Part shown: one piece after another, positions 9,766 to 19,419 of the stretch
Layout of the letters: the number at the start of each line of letters is the position of its first letter
How positions within the stretch are numbered: position 1 is the first letter of the stretch
From: JAMXLO01 sp963850535
Lineage (GTDB): Bacteria; Pseudomonadota; Alphaproteobacteria; Acetobacterales; Acetobacteraceae
DNA length: 64,000 nucleotides
Assembly (NCBI GenBank): GCA_963850535.1
Contig: CAWKMC010000037.1
Span: 1 to 64,000 of the forward strand
Direction: 5' to 3'
Program-made: the position numbers and the translations under genes
Notes under the pieces: generated by a model
Database searches by the model: none
Seen by the model: the letters and a program-made list of their open reading frames with translations, nothing else
Told to the model about the DNA's origin: nothing

Positions 9766-10578
9766 TCAGAGAAGGTCGCGCACCCGCTCGATGTCCTCCA
9801 GCACGGCGTGGTGCGACACCAGCAGCACTTCGTCGAACCCAATCTGCTGCATACGTCTGAGCTTGGTGCGCACCTCGTCCGGCGTGCCGATCAGCGCCGG
9901 TTCTGCGACCTTCGCCAGATCAGCGGAACCGGGCCGGTTGCCGAGATCGACCGCACAGTTGGCGAGCACTGCGTTGGTGCCGCCGGCTTCGCGGAACACC
10001 CGCATGCCGGCTTCGAGGTCCTCCCAACTACTGTAGCGGCCCGATGGCGTCCAACCTTGGTATTCTTTTGCCGCAAGCGTGATCCAGCGATGGCTGCGCC
10101 AGGCGCCGATCAGGATTGGCGGACCGCCCGCGCAACCCGGCCAGGTAGACAGCGCCGACTCGCCGCGCCAGGTCGCCTGCATGCTGCGGAGGTGCGATCG
10201 CAGCATGCCGAACCGCTTGTCGTAGTCGTAGCCCAGCAGATCGAAATCGTCCTTTGTTGAACCACTACCGACACCAAGAACCAGGCGATTGCCTGACAGT
10301 GCCTGCACTGACTGCACGCGATGCGCTAGTTCGATGGGGTGACGCAACGGCAACTGCAGCACGCCGATCCCCAACTCCGCCTTGCTGGTGACCGCGGATA
10401 GCACCGCCAGCTCAACCAGCGGGTCCAGCGTCGGCCGGCCACGGCCAAGTAAATCGCCCACCCAAATTCCGGGAAAGCCGGCTGCCTCGATACGGCGCGC
10501 ATAGTCGGCGACCCGGTCCAACAGCCGATCCTGCGGGTCATCGTTGGGCGTGAATCGGATCATCGTGCTGATGCGCAT
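9766..10578 (-). CDS. LLM-class F420/flavin-dependent oxidoreductase
   Basis: A 270-residue member of the luciferase-like monooxygenase (bacterial luciferase alpha-type TIM barrel) superfamily. Visible motifs are AGFPGIWVGDLLGRGRPTLD near the N-terminus, LGIGVLQLPLRHPIELAHRV, the cofactor-region LVLGVGSGSTKDDFDLLGYD (about 95-115) and the C-terminal LIGTPDEVRTKLRRMQQIGF found in this family. The ATG at 10578 follows AGGTG. The cofactor may be FMN or F420 and the substrate is unknown. The gene is divergent from a CoA-transferase gene across 99 bp that probably carry both promoters. It may take part in the same small-molecule pathway, which is inference from position only. Confidence 0.75.
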   Translation of the reverse strand: MRISTMIRFTPNDDPQDRLLDRVADYARRIEAAGFPGIWVGDLLGRGRPTLDPLVELAVLSAVTSKAELGIGVLQLPLRHPIELAHRVQSVQALSGNRLVLGVGSGSTKDDFDLLGYDYDKRFGMLRSHLRSMQATWRGESALSTWPGCAGGPPILIGAWRSHRWITLAAKEYQGWTPSGRYSSWEDLEAGMRVFREAGGTNAVLANCAVDLGNRPGSADLAKVAEPALIGTPDEVRTKLRRMQQIGFDEVLLVSHHAVLEDIERVRDLL

Positions 10579-10677
10579 GCTCACCTGCCTGTCGAAGCGT
10601 TGAGGACGGCGAGATTGCATCACATCGGTCAGCGGCGCCATTCTTCGCCGATCACATGCACTGGGGAGGTGATGGCC

Positions 10678-12093
10678 ATGCCGACAGAGGCCCTTCGCTC
10701 TATCCTGCCCGCGGCCGGCCTGTCCGCCGATCGCGCCAGCACGGTGACGTTCACCGGCGGCGCGGATCCAATTCTGCCCACGCCGTTCCGCATCGGCGTG
10801 GCCGGCTCGGCGACGCTGGCGGCCACGGGTCTCGCTGCCGCCGATCTGTGGGAGATGCGGACCGGGCGCAGACAGTCTGTCGGCGTTGATGTGCGGCGTG
10901 CCACAGCCTCGCTGCGCAGCGGCCATTACATGAAACTCGGCGACGGCGAGGTGTCGGCGCGTCGCAATTCCATCATGGGCGTCTATCCGACGAAGGACGG
11001 CCGTTGGAGCTACCTGCATTGCAACTTCCCGAACCATCGCGCCGCGGCACTCAGCGTATTGGGCGTGGCGGAAGATCGCGATGCCGTCGCCAAGGCGGTG
11101 CTGAACTGGAACGCACTGGATCTCGAGGAGGCGATCATCGCCGCCAAAGGTGCCGGCGGAATGGTGCGAACGCACGCTGAATGGGCGCGGCATCCGCAGG
11201 CGGCAGCAATAGCGTCGCTGCCGTTGATGGAGATCGTTCGCATCGGCGACGCGCCGCCCGAGCCGCTCCCGCCCGGCAACCGCCCGCTGTCAGGTATCCG
11301 CGTGCTCGACCTCACGCGCGTACTCGCGGGCCCGACCTGTGCGCGGACCTTGGCTGAACACGGTGCAGACGTGCTGAAGATCACAGGGCCGCATCTGCCC
11401 AATCTCGGCTACCAAGAATTCGATACCGGGCACGGCAAATTGTCGGCGCATCTCGATCTGCGTGAGGCGAAGGACGTCGAAGTGCTGCGCGGGCTGGTGC
11501 GCGAGGCGGATGTGTTCTCGCAGGGCTATCGACCCGGCACATTGGGCTTGCGCGGCCTGTCGCCAGAAGAACTCGCGGCCCTACGTCCCGGTCTCGTCTA
11601 CGTGTCGCTGTGCGCGTTCAGTCACGCCGGTCCATGGGCGTCACGGCGCGGGTTCGACACGGTAGTGCAGACCGTGAGCGGCATTACGTCGCGTCAGGCA
11701 GAAGTTGTGCCCGGCAAAACGCCCGGGCCGCAGTTCTATCCTGTGTCCGCCATCGACTACTGCACAGGGTACCTGATGGCATTCGGCGCCATGGTGGCGC
11801 TTGCGCGGCGTGCGCGCGAAGGCGGCAGTTGGTTGGTGCGCATCTCGCTGGCGCAGGTGGGCAAGTGGATCGTCGATCTGGTCGAGGTGTCGGAAAGCGC
11901 GGCGCGTGATGCGCCTGCGGAATTTTCGCCCGAAGAACTGGCGCGCTGGTCGATGGTCAGCGAAACACCATCGGGGAGCCTGCGGCATCTCTCGCCTGTC
12001 GTGCAGATGTCGGAGACACAGCCATATTGGGCGCGGCCGTCGGTGCCATTGGGATATAACCGTCCCGAGTGGCCAGCTCGCGGCGGTTCCTAA
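10678..12093 (+). CDS. Class III CoA-transferase (CaiB/BaiF family), permuted domain order
   Basis: A 471-residue protein that would move CoA between carboxylic acids. GGGGAGG lies 9 bases before the ATG at 10678. An ATG at 10672 is the alternative, but it is too close to that site. The canonical N-terminal CaiB segment, LSGIRVLDLTRVLAGPTCAR then LAEHGADVLKI, occurs only near residue 200. It is followed by TGHGKLSAHLDLREAKD and the active-site region RRGFDTVVQTVSGI with the family Asp. The first 200 residues look like a C-terminal CaiB half (LWEMRTGRRQSVGVDVRRAT, then YPTKDGRW). The order is therefore C-like then N-like, as in some longer family members. It leads a three-gene run with two MFS transporters, suggesting uptake and activation of an organic acid. 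Confidence 0.75.
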   Translation: MPTEALRSILPAAGLSADRASTVTFTGGADPILPTPFRIGVAGSATLAATGLAAADLWEMRTGRRQSVGVDVRRATASLRSGHYMKLGDGEVSARRNSIMGVYPTKDGRWSYLHCNFPNHRAAALSVLGVAEDRDAVAKAVLNWNALDLEEAIIAAKGAGGMVRTHAEWARHPQAAAIASLPLMEIVRIGDAPPEPLPPGNRPLSGIRVLDLTRVLAGPTCARTLAEHGADVLKITGPHLPNLGYQEFDTGHGKLSAHLDLREAKDVEVLRGLVREADVFSQGYRPGTLGLRGLSPEELAALRPGLVYVSLCAFSHAGPWASRRGFDTVVQTVSGITSRQAEVVPGKTPGPQFYPVSAIDYCTGYLMAFGAMVALARRAREGGSWLVRISLAQVGKWIVDLVEVSESAARDAPAEFSPEELARWSMVSETPSGSLRHLSPVVQMSETQPYWARPSVPLGYNRPEWPARGGS

Positions 12094-12115
12094 AAGTCGC
12101 CGGTTACGGTTAGAC

Positions 12116-13391
12116 GTGGCTGCCAACTACAGCAGTCGTTGGGCGAGGCTTATCCCTGTAGCCTTCATAACCTACAGCCTGGCCTACGTGGATCGGGCCA
12201 ATTACGGCATTGGTGCAGCCGGGGGACTGGCGACTGATCTGGGCATTACCGGTGAAGCCAATGCGCTGCTCGGGGCGTTGTTCTTCCTCGGGTACTTTCT
12301 ATTCCAGATCCCCGCAGCCTGGTACGCCGAACACCGTAGTGCTAAGCAGCTGATGTTCTGGAGCCTGCTGCTTTGGGGCGCGTTCGCCGCACTGACCGGC
12401 GTCATCAGCGATGTCAGCCTGCTGTATATTGATCGGTTTCTGCTGGGCGTGGCCGAGAGCGTCGTACTTCCAGTGATGCTGGTCTTCCTGAGCCACTGGT
12501 TCACCAGCAGCGAACGCTCGCGCGCCAACTCATTTCTGATCCTCGGCAATCCGGTGACAGTTCTCTGGATGTCGATCGTGTCGGGTTACCTGGTCCACAC
12601 AATCGGCTGGCGCGGCATGTTCATCGTTGAGGGCCTCCCGGCAGTGGCCTGGGCCTTCCTGTGGCTCTGGCTGGTGCAGGACCGCCCGGCGCAGGCGCAG
12701 TGGCTCGATCCGCACGAACGAGCCGACATCGAGCAGCGGCTGCAGGAGGAACAGCGAGCGTTGAAGCCAGTGCGCAACTACGCGGAAGCTTTCCGCACGC
12801 CGATGGTGATCGCATTGTCCCTGCAGTACTTCTGTTGGAGCGTCGGCGTTTACGGGTTCGTGCTGTGGTTACCTTCGATGCTGAAATCCAGCAGTCAGCT
12901 CGGCATCGTGACAGTGGGCTGGTTGTCGGCCGTCCCGTATCTGCTCGCGACACTGCTGATGATCCTGACTTCGTACAGGCTCCGATCGGTCTCGCCATCG
13001 CAAGGCGTATGTATGGCCGTGTCTCATCATCGGCGCCCTCGCCTTCGCGGGTTCCTGGCTGCTAGGCCCAGCGAACTTCTGGCCGGGATTTGCGCTGCTG
13101 GTGATCGCCGGTGGCGCCATGTATGCGCCGTATGGCGCATTCTTCGCGTGGATATCCGAGGTACTGCCCCGCAATGTCGCCGGCGGTGCGATCGCCTTGA
13201 TCAACAGTTTCGGAGCTTTGGGCTCATTCGTCGGATCCTATGCGGTCGGTTGGCTGAATGCGGCGACCGGCGGTCCGGACGTGTCCTACCTGACCATGGC
13301 AATCGCTCTATTGATCAGCGGCCTGATCACACTCGCGGTCGGGGCACCAGCCCAGGAACGAGGCCCGTCGGCGCAGCGAATAGTTCACTGA
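12116..13391 (+). pseudogene. MFS transporter, anion:cation symporter type, one frameshift
   Basis: Two frames make one 12-helix major facilitator of about 425 residues. The GTG at 12116 gives VAANYSSRWARLIPVAFITY, then SLAYVDRANYGIGAA, LGALFFLGYFLFQIPAAWYA, and IDRFLLGVAESVVLPVMLVF, characteristic of the ACS family that carries organic anions such as galactonate or phthalate. Near 12980 one extra base breaks the frame between ILTSYR and SDRSRHRKAYVWPC. The second half then continues with ISEVLPRNVAGGAIALINSF to the stop at 13391. As written only the first seven or so helices would be made. The break is an isolated +1 in otherwise intact sequence, so a sequence error is plausible. It lies downstream of the CoA-transferase gene. 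Confidence 0.75.
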
Positions 13392-13453
13392 TCCTGAGTT
13401 GACCGGGCAGCGATCAGACCTTCATCTGGCGTGCGCCGCTCGGAGCCCTCTAG

Positions 13454-14692
13454 TTGCCTCGCAATGCATGGTTCGTCTCCTACGGTCTCCTTGGACTGAC
13501 GCAGAACGGGCTGGTCCCCGTGCTGATGCCGCTGGTCGCGGCGAACAGCGCCGCCGCTGGGCTCACCTATGCGGCTTTCTCGTTTCTTGGCTTGTTCGCT
13601 CCTCTGCTTGGGGCCTGGGCTGATCGCACCGGGCGGCATCGCGACCTGCTGATCTGGGGCACATTCGGAGCAGGCTGCCTGCTGCTGCCGTTCGCGGCGG
13701 CCCATGGTCTGCCGCGCATCCTGCTGGCGGCCGGAGCTGGGCTCGGTGTGATGGCGACAACCACGGCCGGCAATGTGCTGGCGATCCAGGGCGTTCCGGA
13801 AGCCGACTGGGATGCGCGCGTGGCCCTGTTACAGCGCTATGTCAGCGCCGGGCAGGTGATCGGGCTTGTCGCCGCGGGAGTACTGGCCCAGCGGTCCGTC
13901 GGCCTGGGGTTTGTGGTTGCGGGCGTGGCTTTGCTGGCCGCCGGTGCATTGGCGATTGCCACGGCGCCAGCAGGTCTGCCACGCGAGCCGACCAACAAGC
14001 CACCGCCGAGACCAATGGTGGGCGGCGATGCCGGTATCACGGGACCGCACCATCGCGCTCACCATGTGTCGTTGCAGGAGCTGCGCAGTTTCCTCGCTGT
14101 GATTACCCAGCCGCTGCGGCGGTTCCTGATCGTGTGGCTGATCGCGTATCCCGCGATGAACGGGTTCGCGACGATGTTTCCGGTGGCGATAACTCGTGAG
14201 TTCGGGATGGAAGCGGTTCTGCCATCGAGCGCCTATGCCGTAGGGGTCGCTGCAAGCTTGTTGCTGTATGCGCCGATTGGTGTCGCGACGCATCGCGTCG
14301 GTGGAGGCCGCATGCTGGCGCTGGGGATGGGCGCTCGCCTGCTGGCGCTGGGATTGCTCGTCATCGCCGGCTTCCTGCATCTCGGTTGGATCGCCTGGCT
14401 GGTACTGGTGGGTTTCGCACTGATCCAGTTCGTCTGGCCGCTGCTTGCCGTCGCCGCCAATTCTCTGGCGGTACGCTTCGCGCCCACGGCGCGTGGCGAG
14501 AGTGTCGGCCTGTTCAATGCCGCGACTTCGCTGGCGGCGGCGGTCGGGTCAGCAGTGGCAGGCTTCATCTTCAATGCCGCGGGCTTCGCCGGACTTGCTG
14601 CGGTCACTTGCGTGATGGTGGGATTGGCGACGGTGCTGACCGAGGTGTGGCTGGTGAAGCACAGCCGGCCGACCAGCACAGATCCCACGTGA
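13454..14692 (+). CDS. MFS transporter
   Basis: A 412-residue inner-membrane protein with about 12 hydrophobic segments. The start is the TTG at 13454, giving LPRNAWFVSYGLLGLTQNGL. The loop 2-3 signature GAWADRTGRHRDLL near residues 52-65 fits the MFS motif A pattern (G-x-x-x-D-R-x-G-R). The central cytoplasmic loop (LPREPTNKPPPRP) is long and polar, and the second half has VRFAPTARGESVGLFNAATS. The ligand cannot be told. It is the last gene of the plus-strand run that begins with the CoA-transferase. Unlike its upstream neighbour it is intact. Confidence 0.75.
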   Translation: MPRNAWFVSYGLLGLTQNGLVPVLMPLVAANSAAAGLTYAAFSFLGLFAPLLGAWADRTGRHRDLLIWGTFGAGCLLLPFAAAHGLPRILLAAGAGLGVMATTTAGNVLAIQGVPEADWDARVALLQRYVSAGQVIGLVAAGVLAQRSVGLGFVVAGVALLAAGALAIATAPAGLPREPTNKPPPRPMVGGDAGITGPHHRAHHVSLQELRSFLAVITQPLRRFLIVWLIAYPAMNGFATMFPVAITREFGMEAVLPSSAYAVGVAASLLLYAPIGVATHRVGGGRMLALGMGARLLALGLLVIAGFLHLGWIAWLVLVGFALIQFVWPLLAVAANSLAVRFAPTARGESVGLFNAATSLAAAVGSAVAGFIFNAAGFAGLAAVTCVMVGLATVLTEVWLVKHSRPTSTDPT

Positions 14693-14800
14693 AGCTCACC
14701 GATTTAGAATTAAAGTGCGCAGCCCTGTCATCGCATCGTCACCGATGCAAAGATCATGTGGAAATATTCACGCCGGGACGCGGGACGCTGGGCACCATTG

Positions 14801-15343
14801 TTAGACTTCGATGATGCCGTCGCGCAGGCCCTTGGCGACCGCCTCGGCCCGGCTGGTCGCATCGAGCTTGGCGAATAAAGCTTCGAGGTGGAACTTGACC
14901 GTGTGCACGGAAATGCCGAGCGCACGGGCCACTTCCTTATTGCTCATGCCCTGACCCACCAACGTTAGCACCTCTGCTTCGCGCGGCGTGAGCAGCGGCG
15001 GCGTGTCGTCCATGGCAGGGCGAAACCCGTCGCGCGCTGCTTCACGTGGCGAGCGCACCAGCAGGCCGGCAGCAGCCGCCCGCAGCGCTGCATCGAGTTG
15101 CGCCAGACTGACTTGACGTTGGAGGACGCCGGTCGGCTGTTCGCCTCGGAGGCGACGGTCGGTGAGGGCGACCACCGGAGCCTCGACCTCACCTGGCACC
15201 ACGGCGTCACGATCCAGATCACAGAGCACGACGTCAGGGGTCTCGTGGACCAGCAGGTGGCCAGCAGCCTGAAGCATGGCGGACAGTCCCTGCCGGCGCA
15301 CGGGATCATCGGCGTGAAGCGAAATGCGAAGCTGCTCGCTCAT
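14801..15343 (-). CDS. LuxR/NarL-type regulator with shortened, degenerate receiver
   Basis: A 180-residue DNA-binding protein. Residues about 115-175 form a textbook GerE helix-turn-helix: LLTPREAEVLTLVGQGMSNK then EVARALGISVHTVKFHLEAL. The N-terminal part is receiver-like but short (about 95 residues against the usual 120). ISLHADDPVRRQGLSAMLQA has the acidic pair and DVVLCDLDRDAV a candidate phospho-Asp near 42, but the conserved Lys near the domain end is replaced (AAGLLVRSPRE). It may therefore respond to something other than phosphorylation. Its ATG overlaps the stop of the upstream dead-protease gene as ATGA, so the two are translationally coupled. The role is probably to control this protease locus, which is inference. 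Confidence 0.8.
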   Translation of the reverse strand: MSEQLRISLHADDPVRRQGLSAMLQAAGHLLVHETPDVVLCDLDRDAVVPGEVEAPVVALTDRRLRGEQPTGVLQRQVSLAQLDAALRAAAAGLLVRSPREAARDGFRPAMDDTPPLLTPREAEVLTLVGQGMSNKEVARALGISVHTVKFHLEALFAKLDATSRAEAVAKGLRDGIIEV

Positions 15344-16236
15344 GCCCTGGCGGGGCGCGCGCCGATGGTCACGGTGATAAGGCGAACCTCGCCGGCGCGC
15401 AGCAGCTTCAACGTGGCCGGCTGGCCGATGCGCTCGGGAGTGAGCGCGGTGGCCAGCCCGCGCGACCGGCCGGTGCGGCGGCCGTCAACCTCCAGGACAA
15501 TGTCGCCGGGCAGCACGCCGGCCTGCTCGGCTGGGCAGCCAGTGGCGATCGCGATCACCATCATGCCGGCATCGCGACCTGCTGCCTCACGGAAGCGCTC
15601 CGGCACCAACACGTGCTGCAGACCAACACCGAGCCAGCCACGGGCGACGTGGCCATCGGCCAGGAGTGGTTCGAGCACGCGCTCGATGGTCGCCGCAGGG
15701 ATCGCCAATGCGGTGCGACGTGGACCGGAGGTGGACATGCCGATCAACTGGCTGCTCAGCGTTAACACCGGGCCGCCTTCGTCGGCGCCGAGACGGGTAT
15801 CCAGCCGAACCAATGCCTCGATGCGGCCGCCGGCCTCGCTGTGCCATTCGGGGCCGGTCGCATGCACCATACCGAGACGGCTGGTCGGTTTGCCACGCGG
15901 GTCGGCGCCGACGACGAGCGCAAGTGACCCGGCGCGAGTTGAGGCGAGAGCGGCGGGCAGAGAAGGACTACCCAGAGCCTTGGCCAGGCGAAGGACCGCA
16001 ACGTTGGTTCCGGCATCGCGCCCGGCCAAACGCGCCGCGATTTCTGTACCGTTGTGGACGATGCCGAAATCGGTGCCCTGTGGCAGCACCTGCTCCGAGG
16101 TCACCACGACATCTGGGCGCCAGAGGATACCGCTGCGGCCACGACGGCCGGCGCGAATGGCGACGACGAATCCGGACGCCGCCTGCACGCGGTCGGCGAG
16201 CGCATCGGACAGGTGTTCGAGGGTGTCGATGGTCAT
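15340..16236 (-). CDS. HtrA/Deg-like protein with all three catalytic residues replaced
   Basis: A 298-residue trypsin-fold plus PDZ protein. Alignment by eye with the divergent neighbour at 16386-17339 shows TNAHVV replaced by TSEQVL (His to Gln), DTAVLRL by NVAVLRL (Asp to Asn) and GNSGGPL by ADEGGPV (Ser to Glu). The proteolytic triad is absent, yet the surrounding fold residues are kept. The PDZ domain is normal: RGWLGVGLQHVL then GCPAEQAGVLPGDIVLEVDG (about 215-270). No signal peptide is seen, so it should be cytoplasmic. GGAG precedes the ATG at 16236. It may be a regulatory pseudoprotease or substrate-binding partner of the active protease. It is translationally coupled to the LuxR gene. 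Confidence 0.8.
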   Translation of the reverse strand: MTIDTLEHLSDALADRVQAASGFVVAIRAGRRGRSGILWRPDVVVTSEQVLPQGTDFGIVHNGTEIAARLAGRDAGTNVAVLRLAKALGSPSLPAALASTRAGSLALVVGADPRGKPTSRLGMVHATGPEWHSEAGGRIEALVRLDTRLGADEGGPVLTLSSQLIGMSTSGPRRTALAIPAATIERVLEPLLADGHVARGWLGVGLQHVLVPERFREAAGRDAGMMVIAIATGCPAEQAGVLPGDIVLEVDGRRTGRSRGLATALTPERIGQPATLKLLRAGEVRLITVTIGARPARA

Positions 16237-16385
16237 GCTTCAACTCCAGAGCCTGCACTGCCGGCACTCTGCGCCATGCCGCGCAACTACGGCATCGGCT
16301 GGGTGACCGGTAAGAACCCGGCCTTGTGGCCAGGATGTCGTGTGGCGGCGCCGTTCCCATTTGGGGCGACCGAAGGGAAACTGCC

Positions 16386-17339
16386 ATGCCGCTCGATGCC
16401 ACTGCCGGCGTTCCGCCGGCCGACGATCTCGACCCGTATTCCGCACAGATCGTGCACGCGTTCGAACGGGTCGGCCCGGCGGTGGTGCACGTCATTGCCT
16501 TCGGCGCCGACGCAAAGCCGAAGGGGCAAGGCTCGGGCGTGATTTTCACACCCGATGGCTACGTGCTTACCAACGCTCACGTGGTGGCAGGCGCGACGCA
16601 ACTTCGTGCAATATTCACCGATGGACAGGTGCTGGATTCGGTTCTGGTGGGGGCCGACGCGGATACCGACACTGCGGTGCTGCGATTGTCCGGCAACGGA
16701 CTGCCGCACGCCGAGTTGGGGTCGTCGGCGAGCCTCCGGGTCGGACAGCTGGTGGCCGCGATCGGCAATCCGTTAGGATTCCAATGCACCGTCACGGCGG
16801 GGATCGTTTCGGCGCTGGGGCGCACGCTGCGCACGCCATCAGGGCGCATGATCGAGAGCGTGATCCAGACGGATGCGCCACTGAACCCGGGCAATTCAGG
16901 TGGTCCGCTGGTGAGCGGCGCGGGCCGGGTGGTGGGGATCAACACGGCGACGATTGCACCGGCACAGGGGATCTGTTTTGCGATCGGGATCGACACTGCG
17001 GTGTGGGTGGCGACCAGACTGATGCGCGACGGAAGGGTGAGGCGGTCGCGGCTGGGGATTTCCGGGCAGACGGTGCCGATCGATACACGACTGCGTCGCT
17101 TCCACCACCTGGCGCAGGCCGCCGGAATGCTGGTGCTGGACGTCGCGGCCGAGGGACCTGCGGCGGCGGCCGGAATACAGCCCGGCGATGTGCTGGTGGC
17201 GGTCGATGGAGCAGCGATCACCGGAGTGGACGACATGCACCGGATGCTGACGGCCGAGCGCGCCGGGCAGAAGCTGCCTCTGAAAGTGCTGCGACGTGCT
17301 GAAGCTGTGGAGTCGGTGGTGGTGCCGCGCGAGGCGTAG
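16386..17339 (+). CDS. HtrA/DegP-like serine protease with PDZ domain
   Basis: A 317-residue S1C peptidase. The catalytic triad is complete: His in VLTNAHVV (about residue 63), Asp in DADTDTAVLRL (about 95) and Ser in PLNPGNSGGPLVSG (about 175). A C-terminal PDZ domain runs through AAEGPAAAAGIQPGDVLVAV (about 255-275). The ATG at 16386 follows GAAGGGAAA. Unlike classical DegP it has no signal peptide or membrane anchor, so it probably works in the cytoplasm. It is divergent from the dead paralogue and the LuxR-type gene. The 149-bp gap between the two 5' ends should hold both promoters. It likely degrades or processes protein substrates chosen through its own or its partner's PDZ domain. Confidence 0.85.
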   Translation: MPLDATAGVPPADDLDPYSAQIVHAFERVGPAVVHVIAFGADAKPKGQGSGVIFTPDGYVLTNAHVVAGATQLRAIFTDGQVLDSVLVGADADTDTAVLRLSGNGLPHAELGSSASLRVGQLVAAIGNPLGFQCTVTAGIVSALGRTLRTPSGRMIESVIQTDAPLNPGNSGGPLVSGAGRVVGINTATIAPAQGICFAIGIDTAVWVATRLMRDGRVRRSRLGISGQTVPIDTRLRRFHHLAQAAGMLVLDVAAEGPAAAAGIQPGDVLVAVDGAAITGVDDMHRMLTAERAGQKLPLKVLRRAEAVESVVVPREA

Positions 17340-17475
17340 GATGCCTCGCGCTGCTGGCGCAGGCGTCCATAGCATCGGTTCGCCTTTTCGCCAGAGCAGC
17401 CAGGTCTGATACGCTCCGCCCTGCCAGGAGGTTCATGGGGGCTGCATCGACGGAGCAAAGGGGAACCCCCGCCGA

Positions 17476-18115
17476 ACCGGCGTAAGCTTGTCGCAATCCT
17501 ATATGCCGATATGGCTGGGTAGTCGCGGTTGATCGGCCTGGACGACCAAGGGACTCTGGATCGGCTACGCAGCCTCCGTCGAGAAGTGATTGATCCGTCC
17601 ATAGAGGAACACGCCGGGCGATCGTTCAGACCGGCGGCGACTCCTTGCTTGTGGTGTTTGATAGCATCGACGGTGCCGTGCGCTGTGCAGTGAAGATTCA
17701 GGCGGATTCCGTCTCACGGACGCGATCGAGCACCAGATCAGGCCATTCGATTTCGTATCGGTATCAACATCGGTGACGCGATAGCGGACGGCACAGACCT
17801 GCACGGCGACGCCGTGAATGTGGCGGCGAGGCTTCAGGCCGAGTGCCTGCCGGGTAGCGTATCCGTATGCCGGTCGGCGACCATTTGCATGGCAGGCTTA
17901 ATCTTGAATTTGCCAAACTTGGCGCTCTCAAACTGAAGAACATCGCAAGACCGGTCGAGGCATTCGCAGTGCAACTGACCGACGCCAAAGCGGCCCGAGT
18001 CGCAAAGTTGACTTTGCCGGACCATGCGTCGCAACTGAGCAGCCCTGAGGCGGTGAAGCGATACGTGGCCGCGGGAATTGGCTGGGGGTTCGCTTCGCGA
18101 CATAGCGTTGCCTGA
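17476..18115 (+). pseudogene. Adenylate cyclase remnant (sister of the 3-4 kb copy)
   Basis: Decayed class III cyclase. Starting near 17476 the frames read KLVAILYADMAG, SRLIGLDDQGTLDRLRSLRR, EVIDPSIEEHAGR, GDSLLVVFDSIDGAVRCAVK, then RFRIGINIGDAIADGTDLHG, DAVNVAARLQAECLPGSV and, in another frame, RLNLEFAKLGALKLKNIARP then VEAFAVQL. Several frame changes are needed and no start-to-stop frame survives. After VEAF the frame runs on to a stop at 18115 without recognisable homology. The segment IGDAIxDxTDLHGDAVxVAxRLQ is nearly shared with the remnant at 2975-3974, so the two are paralogues. Downstream lies glpX, which appears to have its own promoter. Confidence 0.7.
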
Positions 18116-18341
18116 GCGCGCCCCAGGCCGGTTTCATCGAACTGGCGAAAGCCTTGGACCAGTAGCCGAGATCAGCAGTCCGAGTTTGCTTGGGGCGGTA
18201 GTCGTCCATGGCCGACCCGACCATCCTCGCTCTTGGCATGGCTGTGCTGACTGCGACGTCCGCGGGACGGTGAGGTACCCTCGCGCGGCTTCTTTCCCGT
18301 GCTAGTCTTGTTGCCAATCCATTGCTCAGGAGGATCGCGTC

Positions 18342-19334
<993 letters not shown>

Positions 19335-19419
19335 GCGAATTGCAACTACGGATGGGCAGGGATTCACACGGAGCTAGCAGCGGTACCCGCGTGCATTCTT
19401 GTTCATCCTGGATCTCTGA

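Noticed and set aside
9766..11193. Longer version of the LLM oxidoreductase starting at 11193
   Set aside because: The upstream 205 codons are antisense to the CoA-transferase gene. The family start MRISTMIRFTP with its own ribosome site is at 10578.
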